Below are positions 1 to 4,683 of a DNA stretch of 5,375 nucleotides, piece by piece. Location: positions 1 through 5,375 of the forward strand of contig JBLHKV010000259.1 of assembly GCA_047618115.1 (NCBI GenBank), written 5' to 3'. Source of the DNA: CALJGI01 sp047618115 (GTDB taxonomy: Bacteria > Pseudomonadota > Gammaproteobacteria > Pseudomonadales > Halieaceae). Each line of letters starts with the position of its first letter. The first letter of the stretch is position 1. The notes below the pieces were generated by a model. That model saw nothing but the letters and a program-made list of their open reading frames with translations. It ran no database searches and was not told where the DNA came from. The position numbers were made by a program, and so were the translations under genes.

Positions 1-189
1 ATTATTGCGTAGGAATTGTTTTTTGAAGGCAAACATCTCATCGGGTGGCAGCAGTTCCACTACTTTTGGGCGATGTACGCAGAGCCATTGATCCTGTACT
101 TCAGTTGCCCGGTGCATCACCGAGTCGATATCCCAGAGGGTGTTATCCAAGTCAAAACTGATGGTCTTTATCTGCCGATTAGTAGCCAT
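1..189 (-). CDS. yigB: HAD-superfamily hydrolase, YigB type (N-terminal part, cut by window edge)
   Basis: Only the first 63 codons are present; the gene runs off the left edge with no stop. The N-terminus MATNRQIKTISFDLDNTLWD carries HAD motif I (DLDNT, residues 13-17), in which the first Asp is the phospho-accepting nucleophile and the second Asp the acid/base. The downstream residues (SVMHRATEVQDQWL, then a PPDEMFAFKKQFL segment) look like the helical cap that follows motif I in YigB-like proteins. In E. coli, YigB dephosphorylates 5-amino-6-(5-phosphoribitylamino)uracil in riboflavin/FMN synthesis; extending that substrate to this protein is inference. The ATG lies 3 nt after the xerC TGA, so it is probably the last or a late gene of the lptM-lysA-dapF-DUF484-xerC operon, as in E. 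coli. No good Shine-Dalgarno is seen at normal spacing (a GGGGA lies about 13 nt upstream), so translation may be coupled to xerC. Confidence 0.88.
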   Translation of the reverse strand, partial: MATNRQIKTISFDLDNTLWDIDSVMHRATEVQDQWLCVHRPKVVELLPPDEMFAFKKQFLRNN

Positions 190-192
190 GCC

Positions 193-1101
193 TCAGTCGT
201 TGTCCCCGCTCTTTTTTCGCAAAGCACGTGGGTGAGAGGCGTCGTAAACCTTCGCAAGATGTTGGAAGTCGAGGTGGGTATACACCTGAGTGGTCGCTAT
301 ATCTGCGTGTCCCAGTAATTCCTGTACGGCGCGCAGATCGCCGCTGGATTCGAGCATGTGAGTTGCAAATGAGTGTCGTAACATGTGGGGGTGGATGTCC
401 TGACCAATAGCACGTTTAATTCCCATTCTCTTGATTCTGTCCTGAATGTTACGTGGACTGATGCGGGTTCCGCGCTGGCTTAAAAACATCGCTGTTTCGG
501 TGGGTTTATCCGGTCGGATGGTCAGCCAGCGGGCGATAGCCGTTAGTGCCATGGAGCCTACCGGTATGGTTCGCGTTTTGGAGCCCTTGCCGGTCACAGT
601 AATCAGCTTGGTGGACCTATCGATGCAACCCAGATTCAGCTGGGTCAGCTCGGACAGACGTAGGCCTGACGAGTAGAACAATTCTGCTATTGCCTGATCC
701 CTGATTTCGAACCAGCTTTCTCCGTTGCCACCCAGGTACTGGTGGAGCTGATCGGCATCGAGGGTTTTCGGGAGTTTGCGTCGACTCTTGGGGGCGCTGA
801 TACCGACAGCTGGATTGACCTTTAGCTGCTCGCTGCGGCCCAGATACCGATAGAAACTGCGCAGGGTCGACAACTTGCGTTGGATGCTGGAGCTGGACAG
901 ACCCTTACGATGTAGCATCGCGGCATATTGTCGGACATCGGCAGCGTGTACGCTGGAGGCGGTCGCCAACTCGCGTTCGCCACAGAAGTACTGGAATGCT
1001 ATGAGATCTCTTTGGTAACTATCGATGGTGTGGCTCGACAATTGTCTGACTTCATGAATGTAACGAAGAAAGCGGTCGATCTGTTCGACCAGCGCAGACA
1101 T
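193..1101 (-). CDS. xerC: Tyrosine recombinase XerC
   Basis: 302 residues, against about 298 in E. coli XerC. XerC works with XerD at the dif site to resolve chromosome dimers at division, under control of FtsK. The N-terminal SAM-like core-binding domain covers about residues 3-90 (HTIDSYQRDL and SIQRKLSTLRSFYRYL). The catalytic domain covers about 110-290 and has the complete set of tyrosine-recombinase residues: R148 (SGLRLSEL), K172 (VTGKGSKTR), H239 and R242 (HPHMLRHSFATHML), H265 (LLGHADI) and nucleophile Y274 (TTQVYTHLD). Spacing is nearly identical to E. coli XerC, and placement directly after DUF484 and before yigB separates it from XerD and from integrases. The ATG is 6 nt after the DUF484 stop and has no clear ribosome-binding site, which suggests translational coupling. 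No dif-like site was seen in the window. The enzyme looks intact. Confidence 0.97.
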   Translation of the reverse strand: MSALVEQIDRFLRYIHEVRQLSSHTIDSYQRDLIAFQYFCGERELATASSVHAADVRQYAAMLHRKGLSSSSIQRKLSTLRSFYRYLGRSEQLKVNPAVGISAPKSRRKLPKTLDADQLHQYLGGNGESWFEIRDQAIAELFYSSGLRLSELTQLNLGCIDRSTKLITVTGKGSKTRTIPVGSMALTAIARWLTIRPDKPTETAMFLSQRGTRISPRNIQDRIKRMGIKRAIGQDIHPHMLRHSFATHMLESSGDLRAVQELLGHADIATTQVYTHLDFQHLAKVYDASHPRALRKKSGDND

Positions 1102-1107
1102 AGTGGT

Positions 1108-1812
1108 CTAACCGGTGCCCAATGAAAATTTTGGCAGCAGCCTGATAAGGACCTCTGCGATATGAGTGAGGAATAAGGTACCCATGTTGCTGCGGTAATA
1201 ATCGGGGTCGGAGCTGCCGACGGCGATGATGCCAAACTCTAGCTTGCCGCGCAGTGGAATGAGTGCCGCTGAGCCTATTCCAGAGCCTGCGCCGGGAAAC
1301 AGGTACTCTAGCTCATCCTTGCGGAGTGCGCCGCATACCGCTTTGTCGCCCTTGATGAGTGCCCCCAGTTCACGTCGGGCGATCTCGGGAGACTCCATTC
1401 GGCACTCAGGCGTCGCTCGTTTCGGGTCGCCGTAGAGGATAATGCTGGCGTGCTCGACACCAAAGTCCTGGGCCAAACTCAGCAGAAAACTGGAGGCCAA
1501 TTGGTCCGTGTTTTCGGCTTCGAGCAAATTCAGTATTAGCTCGCGGGTCAGTTTGAACAAACGATCATTATCGCGCGCGTTTTCCATGAGACTGTTAAGA
1601 CGTTTGCGCATCTCCATATTTCGTTCGCGCAGCACGCTGACCTGGCGTTCCACCAGCGAGACGGTAGAGCCATCGCCGTGACGGATTTCCAAATGGTCGA
1701 GAACATCCGGGTGCTGATCAAAAAAATCGGGGTGCTGGCGCAGATAATCGCGAATGGCCTGTTCTTCTACGGAAGCAGCCTGGGCTGGGGTTTTCTCAGT
1801 GTTTTTTAACAT
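1108..1812 (-). CDS. yigA: DUF484 family protein (YigA-like), GAF-like fold, function unknown
   Basis: 234 residues, the usual length for DUF484. The N-terminal part (residues 15-45) has the family's hallmark RDYLRQHPDFFDQHPDVLDHL followed by a basic/acidic helix from about residue 52 to 85 (VSLVERQVSVLRERN onward) that looks like a coiled coil. Residues about 100-226 form a GAF-like domain (SLAQDFGVEHASIILYG; then IPLRGKLEFGIIAVGS and a final amphipathic helix HIAEVLIRLL). No enzymatic motif, signal peptide or membrane segment is visible, so a cytoplasmic sensory or scaffold role is possible but unproven. It is consistently found between dapF and xerC in gammaproteobacteria. The start is the ATG at 1812; an AGGT 12 nt upstream is a somewhat distant Shine-Dalgarno. 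It is separated from dapF by 59 nt, the largest gap in the operon. Confidence 0.93.
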   Translation of the reverse strand: MLKNTEKTPAQAASVEEQAIRDYLRQHPDFFDQHPDVLDHLEIRHGDGSTVSLVERQVSVLRERNMEMRKRLNSLMENARDNDRLFKLTRELILNLLEAENTDQLASSFLLSLAQDFGVEHASIILYGDPKRATPECRMESPEIARRELGALIKGDKAVCGALRKDELEYLFPGAGSGIGSAALIPLRGKLEFGIIAVGSSDPDYYRSNMGTLFLTHIAEVLIRLLPKFSLGTG

Positions 1813-1871
1813 CGTTTGCCGCTTACCTGTTGTCGTATCGATTGTGAGTCGCGGTTGTTTGGTTCAACTTA

Positions 1872-2729
1872 CTACAGTCTGATCTGACCCTCAAATGTAG
1901 TCGAGGCCGATCCGACCATTATGACGGGCTCTCCCGGTCCATGCCACCTTATCTGTAGCTCTCCACCGGTCAAGCGAACTGAAATAGGGGAGTCGTCGAG
2001 CCAGTTTCTGGCACGAGCGTAAACCACCGCCGCGCAAGCCCCGGTCCCGCATGCCCTGGTTTCGCCAACGCCGCGTTCGAAGACCCGCAAATCAATGTGA
2101 GTGCGGTTCTTAATACTTATGAACCCCACATTGGTGCGATCGGGGAAGCGAGGGTGACACTCGATCAGTGGTCCCAAGTCAGCCACCCGCGCATCGGCCA
2201 CATTGTCCAGCCGGATCACAGCGTGTGGGTTGCCCACTGAAACGGCGCCAATCTCGATGGATTCGGTACCCAAATCCAGGAGATAGCTGAGTGCTTCGGT
2301 GTCGGCTTGGAAGGGAATTTTACTGGGTTCGAATTCCGGTGCGCCCATATTGACCTCAACTATGGCATCGTCGCCTATGTGCCGATTACCGGGGTCCAAA
2401 AGATTGAGTTCGATCATGCCACCCTTAGTGTCTACATTGATCTTCTTTTTACGCGTCAGTTTTTGGTCGCAGACGAACTTTGCGAAACAGCGCGCTCCGT
2501 TACCGCACTGTTCAACTTCGCCGCCATCCGCATTGAATATGCGGTAGGTAAAGTCGGCCTCTGGTGTTCGCGGTGGCTCGACAAGTAATACCTGGTCGCA
2601 ACCCACGCCCGCGTGCCGATCAGCCAGCTGTAGAACGTGCCGTGGCAGAATATTGAAATTTTGACTAATCAGGTCGATGACCACAAAGTCATTCCCCAAA
2701 CCGTGCATTTTGGAGAAGTGTAATACCAT
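1872..2729 (-). CDS. dapF: Diaminopimelate epimerase
   Basis: 285 residues, slightly longer than E. coli DapF (274). This PLP-independent racemase converts LL-diaminopimelate to meso-diaminopimelate, which is both a peptidoglycan cross-linker and the precursor of lysine. The two active-site cysteines are present in their signatures: C75 (EQCGNGARCF, residues 74-82) and C227 (TRACGTGACAA, residues 225-234). The N-terminal KMHGLGNDFVVID, the DRHAGVGCDQ segment, the FNADGGE segment and the second-half NPHAV and FERGVGETR segments are all conserved. An upstream in-frame ATG would add 30 residues overlapping lysA. I chose the ATG at 2729 because homologues begin just before FSKMHG and a GGGG motif (2739-2742) lies 9 nt upstream. 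It starts 4 nt after the lysA stop, so coupling to lysA is likely. It ends in tandem in-frame stops, TAG then TAA. Confidence 0.97.
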   Translation of the reverse strand: MVLHFSKMHGLGNDFVVIDLISQNFNILPRHVLQLADRHAGVGCDQVLLVEPPRTPEADFTYRIFNADGGEVEQCGNGARCFAKFVCDQKLTRKKKINVDTKGGMIELNLLDPGNRHIGDDAIVEVNMGAPEFEPSKIPFQADTEALSYLLDLGTESIEIGAVSVGNPHAVIRLDNVADARVADLGPLIECHPRFPDRTNVGFISIKNRTHIDLRVFERGVGETRACGTGACAAVVYARARNWLDDSPISVRLTGGELQIRWHGPGEPVIMVGSASTTFEGQIRL

Positions 2730-2733
2730 GGTG

Positions 2734-3990
2734 CTACGCCCCACTCGGGAGCATCGACTCAGCGCTGTAAAGCTCGCTGAGTACCTCCCGTCGGCGAACG
2801 GTGTGAAATTCCACGCCATCCACCATGATTTCTGCCGCTCGCGGTCGACTGTTGTAGTTTGAACTCATGACAAAGCCGTAGGCGCCGGCGCCGGCGACGG
2901 CGAGTAGATCGCCCGTGTCTAATGCGAGTTCGCGCTCTCGAGCCAAAAAGTCACCGCTCTCGCAGACTGGACCGACAACGTCGTAGGTTTTGATGGGTCG
3001 CTCCAGTTCCCGGTCGACTGGCATGACGTTCAGCCACGCCTGGTACAAAGCCGGTCTAATCATGTCATTCATGGCAGCGTCGACAATCGCAAAGTTTTTT
3101 CCGGTCTGGTCTTTTAGATAGTCTACTCGGGTTAACAAAACGCCTGCGTTGGCGACTATCGAGCGGCCCGGCTCGAACAAGAGAGTAATCTGCCTGTCTC
3201 CCAGTTCATTTCTCAGCGCTCCAACGTAATCGGCTATAGCAGGCGGGGTTTCATCTTTGTAGTTAACGCCCAGGCCGCCGCCCAGGTCCAGATGTTGAAG
3301 CTTTATGCCGCAACCTTCGATGTCATTGACCAGTTCCAGAAGTCGATGTAGGGCATCCACAAAGGGTCTGATTTCGGTTAGCTGTGAACCAATATGGCAA
3401 TCCAGGCCGCTAACCCTGATGTTTTCCATAGCTTCAGCACGTTGATAGACGGCTAGTGCCTGATCGTGGGCGATTCCGAATTTGTTGTCTCTAAGGCCGG
3501 TTGAAATGTACGGATGGGTACCGGCGTCGACATCGGGGTTGACCCTCACTGAAACCGGCGCAACCGTGCCGAGCTCTTCAGCGATTGCATTGAGGACATC
3601 GAGCTCGACACTGGATTCCAGATTGAAGCAGTAAATACCCAACTCTAGCGCGCGTGCCATCGCCGCACGAGTTTTGGCCACGCCGGAAAACACTATTTTT
3701 CCTGGATCTCCACCCGCTGCTACCACTCTTTCGAGCTCGCCCTCGGATACGATATCAAATCCGCTACCCAGCTTGGCGAGTACGTTTAGCACTGCCAGAT
3801 TTGAATTTGCTTTTACCGCATAGCAGATTAGATGCTCACAGCCTTGCAGCGCTTGCCGATAGGCTGTGAAATTTTCCTCGATAGCGCTGCGTGAATAAAC
3901 GTAGGTGGGTGTACCTACAGCCTCGGCAATGGCGGCGAGTGCAACGTCTTCGACGTGGAGTTGAGCTCCGCGGTAGTGAATTTGATCCAC
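2734..3990 (-). CDS. lysA: Diaminopimelate decarboxylase
   Basis: 418 residues, typical of bacterial LysA (about 415-420). It is a PLP-dependent fold-type III decarboxylase that turns meso-diaminopimelate into L-lysine and CO2. The alanine-racemase-like barrel has the PLP lysine K60 (CYAVKANSN), H199 (LDCHIGSQL), the phosphate-binding glycines 237-239 (DLGGGLG) and EPGR at 273-276. The C-terminal beta domain supplies C343/E344 (GPVCESGD) and Y371 (GAGAYGFVMSSNYN), residues that complete the active site across the dimer. All key residues are present. The start codon is GTG at 3990, giving MDQIHYRG, and the N-terminus resembles pseudomonad LysA. A TAGG overlapping the lptM stop lies 8 nt upstream and supports this start. 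It sits 9 nt after lptM and 4 nt before dapF. E. coli has its lysA elsewhere, so this order is the pseudomonad-type arrangement. Confidence 0.97.
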   Translation of the reverse strand: MDQIHYRGAQLHVEDVALAAIAEAVGTPTYVYSRSAIEENFTAYRQALQGCEHLICYAVKANSNLAVLNVLAKLGSGFDIVSEGELERVVAAGGDPGKIVFSGVAKTRAAMARALELGIYCFNLESSVELDVLNAIAEELGTVAPVSVRVNPDVDAGTHPYISTGLRDNKFGIAHDQALAVYQRAEAMENIRVSGLDCHIGSQLTEIRPFVDALHRLLELVNDIEGCGIKLQHLDLGGGLGVNYKDETPPAIADYVGALRNELGDRQITLLFEPGRSIVANAGVLLTRVDYLKDQTGKNFAIVDAAMNDMIRPALYQAWLNVMPVDRELERPIKTYDVVGPVCESGDFLARERELALDTGDLLAVAGAGAYGFVMSSNYNSRPRAAEIMVDGVEFHTVRRREVLSELYSAESMLPSGA

Positions 3991-3998
3991 TGGGGTGG

Positions 3999-4002
3999 CC
4001 TA
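3999..4002 (-). promoter_or_regulatory. Ribosome-binding site of lysA overlapping the lptM stop codon
   Basis: TAGG, whose first three bases are the lptM stop codon, ends 8 nt before the GTG start of lysA. It is a weak but well-spaced Shine-Dalgarno and decides in favour of the GTG at 3990. The overlap implies that terminating ribosomes on lptM are positioned to reinitiate at lysA. Confidence 0.5.
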
Positions 4003-4113
4003 GTTCGAGCTTACTGGAGTTGCCGGCGTTGAATCCGGGATAATCAGGTCGCCCTTCTGACCGCATGCGCCTAGCAGGCAGGACAATAAGTAAACGGTCA
4101 ATAGTGTGCGCAT
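4000..4113 (-). CDS. lptM: Small lipoprotein LptM (YifL/LppL type)
   Basis: 37 residues beginning MRTLLTVYLLSCLLGACGQK. The N-terminus is a lipoprotein signal peptide: Arg at position 2, a hydrophobic stretch 4-15, then lipobox LGAC with the lipidated Cys at 17. The mature start CGQKGDLIIP matches the family pattern C-G-x-K-G-x-L-x-x-P, followed by a short Pro/Thr/Ser-rich tail. In E. coli, LptM (formerly YifL) is an outer-membrane lipoprotein that helps the LPS translocon LptD/LptE mature with correct disulfides; this role is inferred here. A second Cys at 12 (LLSC) is a poorer lipobox because Leu occupies -2. The protein is shorter than the E. coli version (67 residues), and the mature part is only 21 residues. 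GGAA at 4121-4124 gives a ribosome-binding site 8 nt before the ATG. It is the first gene of the leftward operon and lies 9 nt ahead of lysA. Confidence 0.88.
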   Translation of the reverse strand: MRTLLTVYLLSCLLGACGQKGDLIIPDSTPATPVSSN

Positions 4114-4130
4114 ACGTTGTTTCCGATCTC

Positions 4131-4156
4131 AAAAACCGCCTATTATAGCTGGCGGC
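4131..4156 (-). terminator. Terminator-like hairpin plus U-tract overlapping the lptM promoter
   Basis: Read leftward, CCGCC (4155-4151) and GGCGG (4140-4136) form a 5-bp all-GC stem, with a possible sixth G-U pair, around a 10-nt loop and directly followed by TTTTT (4135-4131). This has the form of a short intrinsic terminator for RNA arriving from the right, meaning argH read-through antisense to cyaY. The loop contains the presumed lptM -10 box, so the same bases may serve two purposes. The stem is short and the loop long, so activity is uncertain. Confidence 0.3.
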
Positions 4157-4170
4157 GGCTGACACTGCGA
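4142..4170 (-). promoter_or_regulatory. Presumed sigma-70 promoter of the lptM-lysA-dapF operon
   Basis: A perfect TATAAT -10 lies on the minus strand at 4147-4142, placing the start site near 4135-4136 and giving a leader of about 22 nt before lptM. The -35 region is poor: TCGCAG at 4170-4165 with a 17-nt spacer, and there is no extended -10 TG. The bases just after the -10 are GC-rich (AGGCGG) and the initial transcript would begin with or near a run of five Us. Confidence 0.5.
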
Positions 4171-4195
4171 CAGCTCTGGCGACCACGATTATAAA
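4167..4195 (+). promoter_or_regulatory. Presumed sigma-70 promoter of cyaY
   Basis: GCGACA (4167-4172) and TATAAA (4190-4195) are separated by exactly 17 nt, giving a predicted start near 4202 and a leader of about 20 nt. The -35 overlaps the weak -35 position of the divergent lptM promoter, so polymerases for the two directions would compete. A second rightward -10 candidate, TATTAT at 4141-4146, also exists. Confidence 0.45.
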
Positions 4196-4203
4196 TTATG
4201 AAC

Positions 4204-4208
4204 AGGAG
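4204..4208 (+). promoter_or_regulatory. AGGAG Shine-Dalgarno near the cyaY start
   Basis: AGGAG is the best ribosome-binding motif upstream of cyaY, but its spacing is awkward: 2 nt before the in-frame TTG at 4211 and 14 nt before the ATG at 4223. A weaker GGGT at 4213-4216 is 6 nt before the ATG. The ATG is kept as start because it matches where CyaY homologues begin. Confidence 0.4.
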
Positions 4209-4222
4209 TATTGGGTAACGTC

Positions 4223-4558
4223 ATGACCGAGGCAGATTTTCACGAAAAATTGGACGACTTGTTTGATCGACTGGAGATGGCCCTGGAGACGGCGGCCGAT
4301 ACTGCCGATGAAGATATAGACTGTGATCTGGCCAATGGCGTGCTCACGATTACACTGGCCAATGGAAGCAGCATCATTCTCTCGCGGCAACCCGCAACCC
4401 GACAGCTCTGGCTGGCGGCAAAGGCCGGTGGTTTTCACTTTACGCTTGACGAGGCGGCAGATGCTTGGATCTGCACTCGCAGCGGAGCAAGTTTTACTCA
4501 GCTTTTCGGCGGGTCTTTGCAAGACCAGGCAAAGCTGAACTTACCTGCGAACTGGTAA
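4223..4558 (+). CDS. cyaY: Iron-sulfur cluster assembly protein CyaY (bacterial frataxin)
   Basis: 111 residues, against 106 in E. coli. CyaY binds iron weakly and interacts with the cysteine desulfurase IscS, tuning iron-sulfur cluster assembly in the cytoplasm. The frataxin fold is recognisable: an acidic first helix (MTEADFHEKLDDLFDRLEMA) whose Asp/Glu ridge is the iron/IscS surface, then DIDCDLANGVLTITLANGSS (residues 31-50), IILSRQ, the core tryptophan segment QLWLAAKAGGFHF (61-73), and the WICTRSGASFTQLF segment (82-95). The family's conserved NGVLTI, W and GG-x-H-F positions are all present. An in-frame TTG at 4211 would add four residues (start MGNV); the ATG fits homologues better. 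It is transcribed divergently from lptM, as in E. coli and pseudomonads, and convergently with argH. Confidence 0.95.
   Translation: MTEADFHEKLDDLFDRLEMALETAADTADEDIDCDLANGVLTITLANGSSIILSRQPATRQLWLAAKAGGFHFTLDEAADAWICTRSGASFTQLFGGSLQDQAKLNLPANW
4498..4538 (+). repeat. Nested inverted repeat (two-tier stem-loop) in the 3' end of cyaY
   Basis: An outer perfect 8-bp pair, TCAGCTTT (4498-4505) with AAAGCTGA (4531-4538), encloses an inner perfect 6-bp pair, GGTCTT (4512-4517) with AAGACC (4521-4526), closed by a 3-nt loop. The two stems are separated by an internal loop of 6 and 4 nt. It lies in the last 20 codons of cyaY and is not followed by a T-run on either strand. Confidence 0.6.
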
Positions 4559-4683
4559 AGTTGTACGCGGTAAGATGATCGAAGAGATCGGCTCGATATT
4601 TTATCGGCAATTGGTTATTGCCGGCCTCGCTACAATTATTTATTCACCGCTGTCAGCTATCGCCCCCAGCGCGATGGGGCCTA
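4559..4683. other. Convergent intergenic region between cyaY and argH
   Basis: This 125-nt gap should hold termination signals for both cyaY (rightward) and argH (leftward), but no classical hairpin plus T-run is visible. It contains a 7-bp inverted repeat at 4605-4623, a GATC-GAAGA-GATC pair at 4577-4589, and a weak hairpin pairing ATCGC (4659-4663) with GCGAT (4671-4675) or GCCCC with GGGGC. A rightward 45-codon ORF starts at 4575 but has weak support. Confidence 0.6.
4605..4623. repeat. 7-bp perfect inverted repeat between cyaY and argH
   Basis: CGGCAAT (4605-4611) and ATTGCCG (4617-4623) flank a 5-nt loop (TGGTT). Being symmetric, it could act for both convergent genes. Neither side has a proper T-tract: to the right the sequence is GCCTCGC, and on the minus strand it is ATAAAATAT. 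At best it is a weak terminator or an RNA 3'-end stabiliser. Confidence 0.4.

Noticed and set aside
16..318. 100-codon plus-strand ORF across yigB and the end of xerC
   Set aside because: It is antisense to the HAD motif I region and the xerC C-terminus, with no family resemblance.
193..1101. Phage or integron integrase instead of XerC
   Set aside because: Length, residue spacing and operon position match XerC, and no attachment site or mobile genes are nearby.
2299..2588. Two plus-strand ORFs antisense to dapF
   Set aside because: dapF is fully supported by both active-site cysteines; these are antisense frames with unremarkable products.
2730..2819. 30-residue N-terminal extension of dapF
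   Set aside because: It would overlap the end of lysA out of frame, is not in homologues, and the ATG at 2729 has a well-spaced GGGG motif.
2881..2896. GGCGCC/GCCGGC tandem repeat as a regulatory or unstable repeat
   Set aside because: It encodes the conserved AVAGAGAYG segment of LysA, and Gly/Ala codons explain the repetition.
3836..4186. 116-codon minus-strand ORF overlapping lptM and the start of lysA
   Set aside because: It is in a different frame from both well-supported genes, its product is Arg/Ser-rich with no recognisable family, and it overlaps the lptM promoter.
4196..4522. 108-codon ORF antisense to cyaY
   Set aside because: It mirrors the strongly conserved cyaY frame and its product has no recognisable domain.
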